Assembly: GCA_024710585.1 (NCBI GenBank)
Contig: JANJUM010000102.1
Location: 1-43,713, forward strand
Source: Desulforhopalus sp.
GTDB lineage: Bacteria > Desulfobacterota > Desulfobulbia > Desulfobulbales > Desulfocapsaceae
Direction: 5' to 3'
DNA length: 43,713 nt
Part shown: positions 27,250-37,986 of the stretch, one piece after another
How the letters are laid out: the number at the start of each line of letters is the position of its first letter
Numbering within the stretch: position 1 is the stretch's first letter
The notes under the pieces: model-generated
The model's input: only the letters and a program-made list of their open reading frames with translations
What the model was told of the DNA's origin: nothing
Database searches by the model: none
Made by a program: the position numbers and the translations under genes

Positions 27250-27741
27250 ATGTATCCAGACCGTTTTGGTAGCAATCCGCTCTTTCCAAGCAAAAGCGAC
27301 TTCGGCATCGTCGAGAAGAATCATGCCACCGGACTCGGCGTCATGAGCTACAAGTTTTTCGCCAAGGGGAGTCTGGTGTGCGCCATCACCGGCGACATCA
27401 TCGACGAGATCCGCCAGCACACCCTGCAGATCGAGCCCGACAAGCACCTCCATGACCTCTACTTTTCAGGCTATTTCCTCCATTCCTGCTCGCCCAACAT
27501 CGAGCTCGACATGGAGAAGCTGCTGGTCTACGCGGTGCGCGACATCCACCCCATGGAATACCTCACCATGGACTACGCCCAGACCGAGGATGTGCTCTTC
27601 AAGCAGTTCCCCTGCAGCTGCGGCGCCGACAATTGCCGGGGCTGGATCACCGGCCGCAAGGAGCTGCCCGTTGCCGACGCGGTGCCGCCGAGCGCCCTGA
27701 ACCTCGCCGACACCCCCTTCGAGGAGCCGCGGATCTCGTGA
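27250..27741 (+). CDS. SET-domain protein (putative lysine methyltransferase) with post-SET zinc motif
   Basis: A 163-residue stand-alone SET domain. The key motif LHSCSPN (77-83) corresponds to the canonical NHSCxPN that binds S-adenosylmethionine. The catalytic-region motif YLTMDYAQ contains Tyr109. The post-SET signature Cys122-x-Cys124-x4-Cys129 can bind zinc together with Cys80. The first Asn of the canonical motif is replaced by Leu. SET enzymes methylate protein lysines (histones or ribosomal and other proteins); short bacterial versions are mostly uncharacterised. CAGGAAC lies before the ATG. The stop overlaps the ATG of the PLP decarboxylase as TGATG, so the two proteins are translationally coupled and probably act together. 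The target might be the decarboxylase itself or its product; this is speculation. Confidence 0.88.
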   Translation: MYPDRFGSNPLFPSKSDFGIVEKNHATGLGVMSYKFFAKGSLVCAITGDIIDEIRQHTLQIEPDKHLHDLYFSGYFLHSCSPNIELDMEKLLVYAVRDIHPMEYLTMDYAQTEDVLFKQFPCSCGADNCRGWITGRKELPVADAVPPSALNLADTPFEEPRIS

Positions 27742-28937
27742 TGGAGTGGTGGGAAAGGGAAGACCTGCGCTATGGCGACGGCGAACTCGAGTTCGCCGGC
27801 CGCAGGGTCGAGGACCTGGCGGAGCAGTTCGGCACGCCCTCCTTCTACTATAATGGCCGGCGTATCGTCGCCAACGTGCAGCGCCTGCACGATGCGCTGA
27901 CGGGAGCCGGCCTGGAGGGGCGTTTCGCCGTCAAGTATGCCATGAAGGCCAACCGCTTTGCGCCGCTGCTCAGCCATCTGCGCGCCAGCGGCCTGGTGGG
28001 CATCGACGCCTGCTCGCCCAACGAGGTGGAGCACGCCATCGCCTGCGGCTTTGCCGCCGAGGACATCTCCTTCACCGCCGGCAGCCTCTCGGACCACGAC
28101 CTGCAGCGGCTGTCGCGAATCAGGGGCCTGGCGATGACCTGCGACTCGATGAGCGTCATCCGCCGCTGGGGCGCCCTCGGCCCGGGCCGGGAGATCGGCA
28201 TCCGCGTCAACCCGGCGCTCGGCATCAGCCGCGCCCAGAACGACAAGCTGCGCTACAGCGGCACCAACACCACCAAGTTCGGCATCTACCGCGAGCAGTT
28301 CGCCGAAGCGGTGGCGCTGGCCAGGCAATACAGCCTGCGCATCAAGAAGATCCACTTCCACACCGGCTGCGGCTACCTCACCCCGCAGCTGGACCTGTGG
28401 GACGCCATCATCGACAGCTGCCTGTGGTTCGTCGATCAGCTCGATACGGTGGAGATCGTCAACGTCGGCGGCGGCCTCGGCGTGCCGCACGTCGCCGAGG
28501 ACGCCCCCCTCGACCTGAACCGCTGGGCGGCCATCCTCGCCCGCCATTTCCGCGGGCGGGGGCAGCGGGTGGAGATCGAGCCCGGGGACTATATCGCCAA
28601 GGACTGCGGCATCCTGCTGCTCACCATCAACACGGTGGAGAAGAAGCTGGAAACGGTTTTCGTCGGCGTCGACGCCGGCTTCAACCTGGCGGTCGAGCCG
28701 GCGGTCTACGGCCTGCCCTTCCAGCCCCTGCCGGCGCGGCTGCTGCCGGGGGAGAAGCAGACGGTGAGCATCGTCGGTAACATCAACGAGGCCCTCGACG
28801 TGTGGTACGCCGGCATAGCCATGCCGCCGCTGACCGAAGGCATGACCCTCGCCCTGATCAACGCCGGCGCCTACTCCTCGGCTATGGCCTCCAACCACTG
28901 CATGCGCGGCGACTTCAAGGAGTTTCTGCTCGTCTGA
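27741..28937 (+). CDS. Type III PLP-dependent decarboxylase, LysA-like, substrate unknown
   Basis: A 398-residue alanine-racemase-fold decarboxylase. The PLP lysine is Lys69 in KYAMKANRFAPLL. Other signatures are KIHFHTGCGYLTP, the glycine-rich phosphate-binding VNVGGGLGVPH, EPGDYIAKD, and the C-terminal GAYSSAMASNHCMRG typical of diaminopimelate decarboxylases. However, the segment that normally reads GPxCESxD in LysA or GPTCDGLD in ornithine decarboxylase is here VGNINEALD, so the usual active-site Cys is replaced. Basic housekeeping LysA function is therefore doubtful, and the substrate is probably a different amino acid or amine. ATG 27741 is chosen because it overlaps the SET-gene stop; the frame is open upstream but inside the SET gene. 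A strong hairpin follows the stop. Confidence 0.88.
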   Translation: MEWWEREDLRYGDGELEFAGRRVEDLAEQFGTPSFYYNGRRIVANVQRLHDALTGAGLEGRFAVKYAMKANRFAPLLSHLRASGLVGIDACSPNEVEHAIACGFAAEDISFTAGSLSDHDLQRLSRIRGLAMTCDSMSVIRRWGALGPGREIGIRVNPALGISRAQNDKLRYSGTNTTKFGIYREQFAEAVALARQYSLRIKKIHFHTGCGYLTPQLDLWDAIIDSCLWFVDQLDTVEIVNVGGGLGVPHVAEDAPLDLNRWAAILARHFRGRGQRVEIEPGDYIAKDCGILLLTINTVEKKLETVFVGVDAGFNLAVEPAVYGLPFQPLPARLLPGEKQTVSIVGNINEALDVWYAGIAMPPLTEGMTLALINAGAYSSAMASNHCMRGDFKEFLLV

Positions 28938-28963
28938 AAACACGCCCAGAGCCTGAAAAAGAT

Positions 28964-29003
28964 AAAGCGGGTGCGCACCTCCCTCGGGGCGCGCACCCGC
29001 TTT
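28964..29003. terminator. Bidirectional terminator between decarboxylase and polyamine operon
   Basis: AAAGCGGGTGCGC and GCGCACCCGCTTT form a perfect 13-bp stem with a 14-base loop. It is 26 bases after the decarboxylase stop and 52 bases after the agmatinase stop on the other strand. The minus-strand side continues TTTATCTTTTTC, so it works best for the polyamine operon; the plus-strand side has only a short T tract. Confidence 0.85.
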
Positions 29004-29055
29004 GTCGTTTCATGGCAGAAACTCGGTCCAAAGGCCCCGCCCCCGCGGGCGAAGC

Positions 29056-29928
29056 TCACCTCCCCATCGCCCTGCCGATCATGCCCATGACCGAATAGAC
29101 CAGCTGCGCCGCGGCGAAGTCGGAGGCGTGGTCGCCCTGCTGCGGTGCCAGCTCGACCACGTCGAAGCCGAGGATGCGCCGGCCGCGCAGGGCGCGCTCG
29201 ATGAAGGTCAGCGTCTGATGCCAGAGGGGACCACCGGGCACCGGCGTGCCGGTGGCGCGGATCACCGAGGGGTCGAGGCCGTCGACGTCGATGGACAGGT
29301 AGATATTCTGCGGGAAATTGCCGGGCAGGGAAAAATCGTCGATCCGTATTCCGGGCAGCTGGCGCGCGTCGAGGTGCTGCACCCCACGTTCCTGGCGATA
29401 GGCAACCTCCTCCAGGCAGAGGGCGCGAACCCCGAACTGCATCAAGGCGCAGCCGCACTCCTCGATGGCGCGGCGCATGACGCAGGCATGGCTGTACGGC
29501 GAGCCTTCGAAACGTGACCGCAGGTCGGCATGGGCGTCGATCTGCACTATGCCGACCTGTTCTCCACGCCCCCTGGCCAGGGCGCGCAGCGGGGCGAGGC
29601 TGACCGTGTGCTCGCCGCCCAGCACCACCGGGATCGAGCCCCGCGCCGCCACCTCCCCGACAACCGCCTCGATACGGGCCAGAACCTCTTCCACCCCACC
29701 TTGGCAATGAACCGGCGCAGCGGTGGCGATGCCCCAGAGCAGGGGCTCGCACAGCCCGTCCCAGGTCTCCAGCTGCTGCGAGGCGGCGAGGATCGCCTCA
29801 GGCCCCCGCCTCGTCCCCCCTCCGTAGGAGACGGATGCCTCAAAGGGCGCCGGGATGACGGTGAACAGCGGGTTTTCGAGCTCTTGCCGGCCCGCCATCT
29901 CCGACTGCAAAAAACCAGGACTCTCCAT
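29056..29928 (-). CDS. speB: Agmatinase / arginase-family ureohydrolase
   Basis: A 290-residue member of the arginase superfamily with a complete binuclear manganese site: His107 (GGEHT), Asp131, His133 and Asp135 (DAHADL), and Asp214 and Asp216 (SIDVDGLDP). As last gene of the polyamine operon it would hydrolyse agmatine to putrescine and urea. An equally consistent role is hydrolysis of N1-aminopropylagmatine to spermidine if the carboxyaminopropylagmatine route is used. It starts 18 bases after the carboxy(nor)spermidine decarboxylase stop, with GAAGAGA before the ATG. The length is normal for bacterial agmatinases. Sequence alone does not separate agmatinase from related ureohydrolases. 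Confidence 0.9.
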   Translation of the reverse strand: MESPGFLQSEMAGRQELENPLFTVIPAPFEASVSYGGGTRRGPEAILAASQQLETWDGLCEPLLWGIATAAPVHCQGGVEEVLARIEAVVGEVAARGSIPVVLGGEHTVSLAPLRALARGRGEQVGIVQIDAHADLRSRFEGSPYSHACVMRRAIEECGCALMQFGVRALCLEEVAYRQERGVQHLDARQLPGIRIDDFSLPGNFPQNIYLSIDVDGLDPSVIRATGTPVPGGPLWHQTLTFIERALRGRRILGFDVVELAPQQGDHASDFAAAQLVYSVMGMIGRAMGR

Positions 29929-29946
29929 GATCTCTTCTTTGCCCGC

Positions 29947-31112
29947 CTAGGACAGGCGCATTTTGAAGTCTTCGTAGCCGAAGGCGCGCACGCACTCGTA
30001 GCCCTCCCCCTGCGGCTCGTAGACATAGATGGACGGCAGGCGCACGCCATTGAAGGTGGTGTTCTTGACCATGGTGTAGATGGCCATGTCGCTGAAGACG
30101 ACTCGGTCGCCGACGGCCAGCGGCCGGTCGAAGGAGTAGACGCCGACCACGTCCCCGGCGAGGCAGGAGAGACCGCCGAGGCGGTAGGCGCAGGGCTTGT
30201 CGCCTTCCTCGCCGGCGCCGATGAGCTCCGGCCGGTAGGGCATCTCGAGGACATCGGGCATATGGGCCGGCACCGAGCAGTCAAGGATGGCGGTGTCCAT
30301 ATCGGCCGGGGCGATATCGAGCACCGTGCTCACCAGGTAGCCGCAATTGAGTGCCACCGCCTCGCCAGGCTCGAGATAGACGACGACGCCCCACTTCTCC
30401 TGGAAGCGGTTGACCACGGCGACCAGCCGCTCGAGGTCGTAACCGGGGCGGGTGATATGGTGGCCGCCGCCGAAGTTGACATAGCGCATCCGCGGGATGA
30501 TGTCGGCGAAGCCGGCCTCCACCGCCGCCACGGTGCGCTCGAGGCAGTCGGCATCCTGCTCGCAGAGGTTGTGCCAGTGCAGGCCGCTGACCCCTTCGAG
30601 CAGCTCCGGCCGCAGGTGACGGCGGCGGATGCCGAGGCGCGAGCCGGGGGCGCAGGGGTCGTAGACCGGAACCGCCCCCTCGCTGTGCTCGGGGTTGATG
30701 CGGATGCCGAGCTCGATGGGCCCGCCGCCGGCGGCGAGATGACGGGCGATGGCCGGGCGATAGCGCTCCAGCTGGCCCATGGAGTTGAAGAGGATATGGT
30801 CCGAGGTGGTGCACAGCTCCTCGATATCCCTGTCGCTGTAGGCGGCGGCGAAGGTGTGCACCTCGCCGCCGAACTCCTCGCGGCCCAGCCGCGCCTCGTG
30901 CGGCGAGCTGGCGCAGACCCCGTCGAGGGTCGTCGCCAGCAGGGGGAAGACGCGAAACATCGAGAAGCACTTCAGGGCGAGGAGGATTTTGCAGCCGGTG
31001 CGCCGCTTGACCTCGGCGAGAGTGGCGAGGTTCTGCCGCAAAAGGCCGAGGTCGACGAGGTAGCAGGGCGTCTCCACCCGCCGCGGATCGAAGCGGTACT
31101 GGTGGCGGCCGT

Positions 31113-31116
<4 letters not shown>
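29947..31116 (-). CDS. nspC: Carboxynorspermidine/carboxyspermidine decarboxylase
   Basis: A 389-residue type III PLP decarboxylase. The PLP lysine is Lys49 (LLALKCFS). Family markers include HWHNLCEQD, the glycine-rich VNFGGGHHIT, EPGEAVALNCGYL and DCSVPAHMPDVLEMPYRP, which are diagnostic for the carboxy(nor)spermidine decarboxylase group rather than LysA. It removes CO2 from carboxyspermidine (or carboxynorspermidine) to give the polyamine. ATG 31116 overlaps the stop of the dehydrogenase gene as ATGA, so I prefer it to an in-frame ATG at 31137. Coupling to the dehydrogenase fits consecutive steps. Putrescine as the only diamine made nearby points to spermidine rather than norspermidine as product. 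Confidence 0.93.
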
Positions 31117-32306
<1,190 letters not shown>

Positions 32307-32351
32307 GGAATCCTCCCTTTGCTGTGGTTCCCCGCCGACCGCTCGTGGCGA

Positions 32352-34265
32352 TCAGCGTTCGAAATAGGTGTAGCCGCGCAGCCCGGCCTCGTAGACCTGC
32401 ATCACCGCCTTGCGCTCGAGGGGCGAGATCAGCCCCTCCTTGACCGCCGTCTCGGCGGTCTTGCGAAACTTCATCAGCAACCGCTTGGGGTCGTACTCGA
32501 CGTAGCTGAGGATGTCGGCGACGGTGTCGCCCTCGAGCTCGCCGGCAAAGTCGAACTTGCCGTTGTCGAGCAGGGTGACGGTGACCACGTTGGTGTCGCC
32601 GAGCAGGTTGTGCAGATCGCCCAGGGTCTCCTGATAGGCGCCGACCAGGAACACCCCGAGATAGTATTCCTCCGACTCCTTGAGCTCATGCAGCGGCAGA
32701 AAGCGCTTGGAGCCGAAGCGGTCGACGAAGCGGTCGATCTTGCCGTCACAGTCGCAGGTGATGTCGGCGAGGATGGCATTGCGTCCGGGCTTCTCGTTGA
32801 GGCGGTGGATGGGCATCACCGGGAACAGCTGGTCGATGGCCCAGCTGTCCGGCAGCGACTGAAAGAGGCTGAAGTTGCAATAATAGATATCCGACAAGAG
32901 GCGCTCGATCTCGCCGATCTCGGCCGGGGCGTTTTTCAGCTGCCGGGCGGTGTTGAGGATGCCGTTCAGGGTGGTCCAGAAAATGTTCTCGGCCAGCGAG
33001 CGCTCGCGCAGGGTGATCTTGCCGTGGTTGAACAGCTGGCGCACCTCGTCACGGTAGTAAATGGCGTCGTTGAGGGTCTCCTGGATATTGCGGATGGAGA
33101 GCCCGTTGAGCGACTCGAACATGTTGGCCAGCAGCGGGTGGCAGCCCGCCGGCAGGGCGTCCGGCAGGGGGTCGGGCTCGAACACCGTCTTGTCGAGGAC
33201 GTTGAAGAGCAGCACCGAATAGTAGGCCACCAGGGCCCGCCCGGTTTCGGTGATGATGATCGGGTGGTCGATGTTCTGCTCATCAAGGGTGGTCATCACC
33301 GCCTCGATGATGTCGGTGCAGTACTCGTTGAGCGAGTAGTTGCGGCTGCTGAGGAAGTTGGACTGCGAGCCGTCGTAGTCCACCGCCAGCCCGCCGCCGA
33401 GGTCGAGGTATTTCATCGCCGCACCCTCCTTGACCAGGCCGGCGTAGACGCGGCAGGCCTCGCCCACGGCGGTGCGGATCTCGCGGATGTTGGAGATCTG
33501 CGAACCGAGATGGTAGTGCACCATCTGCAGGCAGTCGAGCATCCCCTCGCGCACGAGGAGATCGACGGCGTCGATGAGCTGGGTGGTGTTGAGGCCGAAG
33601 ATGGAGCGCTCTCCGCCTGACTCGGCCCAGTGGCCGCCGGCCTGGCTGGCCAGCTTGATGCGCACCCCCAGCACCGGCGTGGCCCCGAGGATGCGCGAAC
33701 GCTCGATGATCAGCGGCAGCTCGCTGGGCATCTCGACGACGATGATGCAGCGGAAGCCGAGCTTGACCGCGGTCAGCGCCAGGTCGACGAACTCCTCGTC
33801 CTTGTAGCCGTTGCAGACCAGGGGCGCCTCGCGGTCGACCATCATGCCCATGGCGGCGATGAGTTCCGCCTTGCTGCCCGCCTCGAGGCCGTGGTGATAG
33901 GGCGCCCCGTAGTGGACCATGGCGTCGATGACCTGCTTCTGCTGGTTGACCTTGATGGGGTAGGCGCCCATGAAGCTGCCGCGGTAGCCGAGGCTCTGCA
34001 TGGCGGCGATGAAGGTCTCGTTGAGCTGGGAAATCTGGGCGTCGAGGATGTTCTCGATGCGCAGCAGCACCGGCATGTCGAGGCCGCGCTCCTTGAGCCC
34101 CTCGACGATCTCGGGGATCGATACCGCCCGCTCGACGGCGTTGGGCGAGGGCAGCACCAGCATGTCGCCCTTCTCGGAGACGCGGAAATAGCCGCCGCCC
34201 CACTCCGCCACCCGGTACAGCTCCGACGAGTGTTCCACATTCCAGCGTTCCAGCAGCTCGGACAT
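32352..34265 (-). CDS. speA: Biosynthetic arginine decarboxylase
   Basis: A 637-residue protein of normal SpeA length. The PLP lysine is Lys105 in GAYPIKVNQQKQVIDA. The barrel motifs LGGGLAVDYDGS and HYHLGSQISNIREI, and the active-site segment NMFESLNG, identify the family. The large insertion and C-terminal helical region after the barrel, present in SpeA but not LysA, are complete. It converts arginine to agmatine and CO2 in the cytoplasm. AAGGAGGAGG precedes ATG 34265; in-frame ATGs further upstream lack a site. It is the first gene of the polyamine operon, with a good sigma-70 promoter 100 bases upstream. Confidence 0.96.
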   Translation of the reverse strand: MSELLERWNVEHSSELYRVAEWGGGYFRVSEKGDMLVLPSPNAVERAVSIPEIVEGLKERGLDMPVLLRIENILDAQISQLNETFIAAMQSLGYRGSFMGAYPIKVNQQKQVIDAMVHYGAPYHHGLEAGSKAELIAAMGMMVDREAPLVCNGYKDEEFVDLALTAVKLGFRCIIVVEMPSELPLIIERSRILGATPVLGVRIKLASQAGGHWAESGGERSIFGLNTTQLIDAVDLLVREGMLDCLQMVHYHLGSQISNIREIRTAVGEACRVYAGLVKEGAAMKYLDLGGGLAVDYDGSQSNFLSSRNYSLNEYCTDIIEAVMTTLDEQNIDHPIIITETGRALVAYYSVLLFNVLDKTVFEPDPLPDALPAGCHPLLANMFESLNGLSIRNIQETLNDAIYYRDEVRQLFNHGKITLRERSLAENIFWTTLNGILNTARQLKNAPAEIGEIERLLSDIYYCNFSLFQSLPDSWAIDQLFPVMPIHRLNEKPGRNAILADITCDCDGKIDRFVDRFGSKRFLPLHELKESEEYYLGVFLVGAYQETLGDLHNLLGDTNVVTVTLLDNGKFDFAGELEGDTVADILSYVEYDPKRLLMKFRKTAETAVKEGLISPLERKAVMQVYEAGLRGYTYFER

Positions 34266-34332
34266 CGCCCTCCTCCTTGGCACCTTGTCCCATGGTGGCC
34301 GGCCACGCATTTTTGCGTGCAGCCGACGCCAG

Positions 34333-34352
34333 CCCCTCATCATGGCGAGGGG
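34333..34352. promoter_or_regulatory. Leader hairpin of the polyamine operon
   Basis: CCCCTC and GAGGGG form a 6-bp stem with an 8-base loop near the predicted 5' end of the speA transcript. It may stabilise the leader. No riboswitch fold that I recognise is present. Confidence 0.25.
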
Positions 34353-34368
34353 AGATGAAAAATTGATG

Positions 34369-34398
34369 AGGATACTGTAAAGAATTCGTCTTCGTCAA
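34369..34398 (-). promoter_or_regulatory. speA: Predicted sigma-70 promoter of the polyamine operon
   Basis: On the minus strand TTGACG (34398-34393) and TATCCT (34374-34369) are 18 bases apart, inside an AT-rich island. The predicted start is near 34362, giving a leader of about 97 bases before the speA ATG. Confidence 0.5.
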
Positions 34399-34474
34399 GG
34401 CTTCTCGGTACGGCCGGTGCCATTGCCGCCCCTCCGCCAGCCCCGGAGGTTCCGCAACCCGCCCTCGTTTGCCC

Positions 34475-34502
34475 TTTACTTTGCCGCCTCGCCGGGTATG
34501 AT
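34475..34502 (+). promoter_or_regulatory. Predicted sigma-70 promoter for the 127-residue protein
   Basis: TTTACT (34475-34480) and TATGAT (34497-34502) are 16 bases apart, about 50 bases before the ATG at 34553. Confidence 0.35.
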
Positions 34503-34552
34503 GTCGCCGTCCGTTCCTCCCCCATCCCCGCCCCCAACCCCGCGGAGCAGCC

Positions 34553-34936
34553 ATGACCAAGAAGAAACGCCTGGCCGGCTCGGCCAGAACCGCCGCCGCC
34601 ATCAAGGCGAAGCAGCAGACCCCCAAGCAGACCCCCGAACAGCCCGCCCACCAGCCGAGCCTGCAGGCCATGGTCTGGTACCGCGAAGAACACTATGCGG
34701 CCCTGCTCGAGCTCTTCGACGACAGCGACCTGTTGCCGCCCACGTATGGCGACTGGCTAGCCCGTGCCGAGGAGAAGAAGGCCGAGGTCGAGGCCCGCGG
34801 CGACCAAGTCATCAAGGTGTTCATCGACCCCGAGACCTTCCCCGAGTGGTGCGCCAAGAAAAACCTTGCCAAAGATGCCAACGCCCGCGCCGAGCTGGCC
34901 CTCGAGGTCGCCCAGGCGCGTTCGTTCAGCCTCTAG
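34553..34936 (+). CDS. Hypothetical protein, 127 residues
   Basis: I do not recognise the family. The N-terminal 35 residues are basic and low-complexity (Lys, Ala, Gln, Pro). The rest looks like a compact alpha/beta domain: WYREEHYAALLELFDDSDLLPPTYGDWLARAEEKK, then KVFIDPETFPEWCAKKNLAKDANARAELAL. There is no signal or membrane segment. The codon use matches its neighbours and it has its own likely promoter, so it is probably a real gene. Its last 11 bases overlap the end of the convergent hybrid kinase. It diverges from speA; a functional link is not evident. Confidence 0.72.
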   Translation: MTKKKRLAGSARTAAAIKAKQQTPKQTPEQPAHQPSLQAMVWYREEHYAALLELFDDSDLLPPTYGDWLARAEEKKAEVEARGDQVIKVFIDPETFPEWCAKKNLAKDANARAELALEVAQARSFSL

Positions 34937-37751
34937 CCGGCTCGTCGAGGATGCGGCGCACCAGTTGGGCGATGTCGTGCCTGGCCAGCGGCTTCATGAC
35001 AAAGGCGCGGATGCCCGCCGCCTCCGCCGACTCCTGTGACACCAGGGTGCTGTAACCGGAGCAGAGGATGATCGGCAGCCCTGGCCGCAGCTCAAGGAGG
35101 CGCCGCGCCAAGTCGAGGCCGGTCATGCCGGGCATGGTCTGATCGGTGAGAACGAGGTCGAAGGCCGCCGGGTCCTGCGCGAAGAGGGCGATGGCCTCCG
35201 CCCCCGAGAGGGCGCTGGTCACCCGATAGCCGAGGCGGGAGAGCAGCACTTCGCCCATCTCGGTGAGAATCTTCTCGTCATCGACGAAGAGGATACGCTC
35301 GCTGCCGATCGGCACCGGGCCCTGCGGGTCGTCGTCGACCGCTTCCTCGGCCGCGAACACCGGCAGATAGACCTCCACCACCGTGCCCTCGCCCGGCCGG
35401 CTGCGGCAGATGACGAAGCCGTCGTAGCTGGTGACGATGCCGTGGACGATGGCCAACCCCATGCCGGTGCCCTTGCCGACCTCCTTGGTGGTGAAATACG
35501 GCTCGAAAATGCGCTGGCGGACTTCCTCGCTCATCCCCGGGCCGTTGTCGGCGACCGACAGCAGGGCGTACTCGCCCAGGGCCGGGGCCTCGCCGGGGAG
35601 ATTGTCCGGGCCGACGTTCTGCAGCGAAATGGTCAGCACGCCGCCCCGCTCCTCCATGGCATGGAAAGCGTTGGTGCAGAGGTTGACGAGGATCTGCTGC
35701 AGTTGGGTCGGGTCGGCAAGGATCGGCCCGGCCTGGAGGTCGATATCCTGGACGATGGCGATGGTCGACGGCAGCGACGGCCGCAGCAGTTTGATTGCCT
35801 CCCTGACCCCTTCAGCCGGCCGCAGGCAGATACGCTCCGCTCCGGCCTGACGGCTGAAGGCAAGGATCTGCCTGACCAGCTCCTTGGCACGGTTGGCGGC
35901 AACCAGCACCTCGGCGAGGTCGCCTGCCGTCGCCCCTCCGTCGGGCACGCCGGCCCTGGCCATCTCGGCATAGCCGATGATGGCGCCGAGGAGGTTGTTG
36001 AAGTCGTGGGCGATGCCCCCGGCGAGGGTGCCGATGGCCTCGAGCCGCTGCACCTGCTGCAGCTGGGCGAGGAGGCGGGCCCGCTCCTCCTCCGCCTCGC
36101 GGCGCCTGGTGATGTCGGACATGGTGACCACCACCTGGAAGGGTTTCCCCCCCTCCTCGCCGCACTCGGGGATGGCGTTGACGGTCACCCAGACATAGCG
36201 GTCGGTGCGGACGTTATAGATGCCGACCACCCGGCTGAGTACCGGGTTAGCGCTTCGCAAAGCGACCATGGCCGGCTGGTCGCGGGCGGCGACTTCGTCC
36301 CCCTTCTCGTCTATCATGCGCCACGGCGGCCGCTGGCCAGCGCCGAGGAATTCCTGCCGCGTCAGCCCGCAAATCTCCAAGGCGGCGTGGTTGACGTCGG
36401 CGAGACTGCCGTCGGCCATCTGGTAGTAGACCCCATGCACCATGTTTTCGAAGAGGTCTCGATATTTCTTCTCGCTGCGCGCCAGCTCTTCGGTGGCCCG
36501 GCGCTGATCGCGCAGCATGTCGTTGGTGGCCAGGGCGATGTCCTGCAACTCGGAAAAGCGCAGCGCCGCCGGGTCGATGAGCACCCGCTCCGCCGCCGCC
36601 CGCCGGCAGAAGTGGATGAAGGTGTCGAGGCCGGAGCGGATGCGACCGGCGAGCTTCCAGCCGACCAGGGAGGCAGACAGCAGCAGCATCAGCAGCAGGG
36701 TACAGGCGACCACCGCCCTCTTGACGAAACGCCCGAGGAGCAGTTCCTTTTTGGCGGCGATCTCCCGCTCGACGGTATCGAGGTAGACGCCGGCGCCGAT
36801 GATCCACGGCCAGTCTTTGATGGCCACCACATAGGAGATCTTCGGCGCCGCTTTGCCCCCGGCGAGTTTCTCCCAGGAATAATGCACATAGCCGCCCTCG
36901 GGCTGAGCCACAGCTTTTTCGTATTCCTGGAAGATCTTCACCCCGTGGGGATCGGTAACCTCCCACAGGGTGGGACCGCCGCGGGTGACGCGCCCGCTGG
37001 TGAACAGCGGCAGGCCGCCGCGAGTGGCGCCAAAAAAATATCCCTCGTCGCCGAAACGCAGCGTCACCAGCCGCTCGAGCACTTGACGCTGCAGGTCGTC
37101 GCGAACGTCTGCAAGATACTCGCCGGTGCCGATCACCCAGTCGTAGGGCGCAAAGCGCTTGACGAAGGCCGTCTTTTCGAAGGTGTTGGCCGCCTCCCCC
37201 GGCTTGGTCCAGGTGTATCCGTAGAAGCCTTCCTCGCGCTCTTTCACCAGGGCGAGCATGTCACGCACCACCATCTCGCCGCGGGCGCCCTGCATATCGA
37301 GCATATTGCGTCCTTCCAGCTCCGGGCGGTCGGCGAAGAGCACCTCTACGCCGTGGCGGTCGAAGATGAAATAGTAGCCGCGCCCCTCGTTGAAGCGCAG
37401 GCTGCGCAGGCTTTCGCGGATGAGCCCCTGCACCTCGGTGGCCGGGAGCCGCTCATGATAGAGGCCGTGCAGGTGGGTGGCGAGGCGGTGCGCCTCGTAG
37501 ACGCGATCGCGCACCTGGCGGTGCAGCACCGCCTCGGTGCGCCCCTTGGTGTAGTCGATGAAGTCAACCACCTTGCCGACCTCCTCGCGCAGCAGCTCTT
37601 TCTGCTGCGCCTCGAAGGCCTGACGGGTGGCGGCGGCGTCGAGATTGAACTCGCGGTACTCGCTCTGTATCCACACGAAGAAAAGAAGGACGACGGAAAC
37701 GAGGGTGACGAGCATCATGTTTTTCAAAAACGCCGAACGAATGCTCTGCAT
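34926..37751 (-). CDS. Cache-PAS hybrid sensor histidine kinase/response regulator
   Basis: A 941-residue hybrid kinase. A membrane helix near the N-terminus and another near residues 345-365 flank a periplasmic double-Cache domain whose two repeats share the [10 protein letters not shown] and [10 protein letters not shown] motifs. A short linker, one PAS domain (about 430-550), an H-box [13 protein letters not shown] with His582, and a complete ATPase domain ([27 protein letters not shown]) follow. The C-terminal receiver has Asp870 ([10 protein letters not shown]). Double-Cache domains usually bind small organic ligands. The kinase core resembles the six-PAS kinase at 1-3747. ATG 37751 has GCGGAG at good spacing; an in-frame ATG at 37778 would add nine residues. 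No response regulator is adjacent. Confidence 0.93.
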   Translation of the reverse strand: MQSIRSAFLKNMMLVTLVSVVLLFFVWIQSEYREFNLDAAATRQAFEAQQKELLREEVGKVVDFIDYTKGRTEAVLHRQVRDRVYEAHRLATHLHGLYHERLPATEVQGLIRESLRSLRFNEGRGYYFIFDRHGVEVLFADRPELEGRNMLDMQGARGEMVVRDMLALVKEREEGFYGYTWTKPGEAANTFEKTAFVKRFAPYDWVIGTGEYLADVRDDLQRQVLERLVTLRFGDEGYFFGATRGGLPLFTSGRVTRGGPTLWEVTDPHGVKIFQEYEKAVAQPEGGYVHYSWEKLAGGKAAPKISYVVAIKDWPWIIGAGVYLDTVEREIAAKKELLLGRFVKRAVVACTLLLMLLLSASLVGWKLAGRIRSGLDTFIHFCRRAAAERVLIDPAALRFSELQDIALATNDMLRDQRRATEELARSEKKYRDLFENMVHGVYYQMADGSLADVNHAALEICGLTRQEFLGAGQRPPWRMIDEKGDEVAARDQPAMVALRSANPVLSRVVGIYNVRTDRYVWVTVNAIPECGEEGGKPFQVVVTMSDITRRREAEEERARLLAQLQQVQRLEAIGTLAGGIAHDFNNLLGAIIGYAEMARAGVPDGGATAGDLAEVLVAANRAKELVRQILAFSRQAGAERICLRPAEGVREAIKLLRPSLPSTIAIVQDIDLQAGPILADPTQLQQILVNLCTNAFHAMEERGGVLTISLQNVGPDNLPGEAPALGEYALLSVADNGPGMSEEVRQRIFEPYFTTKEVGKGTGMGLAIVHGIVTSYDGFVICRSRPGEGTVVEVYLPVFAAEEAVDDDPQGPVPIGSERILFVDDEKILTEMGEVLLSRLGYRVTSALSGAEAIALFAQDPAAFDLVLTDQTMPGMTGLDLARRLLELRPGLPIILCSGYSTLVSQESAEAAGIRAFVMKPLARHDIAQLVRRILDEPARG

Positions 37752-37900
37752 GCCATGGCTCCGCTGGGGATCAACCATCTCTGAAAGACGTTGTTTCGCG
37801 AATTGCCGAGAAGGCGATGTCGTCGTGGCTCATCCGTCAAGTATAGCATAGCCGGGGCCGCCGGGGAAAAGGCCGAACGAAAAAAATGGCCGCGGCAAGG

Positions 37901-37929
37901 TTTGCAAATGAGGGCGCATCCGGTACAGT
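37901..37929 (+). promoter_or_regulatory. Possible sigma-70 promoter for the MscS-family gene
   Basis: TTTGCA (37901-37906) and TACAGT (37924-37929) are 17 bases apart, about 58 bases before the ATG. Both hexamers are moderate matches. Confidence 0.3.
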
Positions 37930-37986
37930 TGCCCCAGGCTGCGGCCCCAAGGCCGCCACACCCTCCTCCGCCCCCAAGGATCCGCC

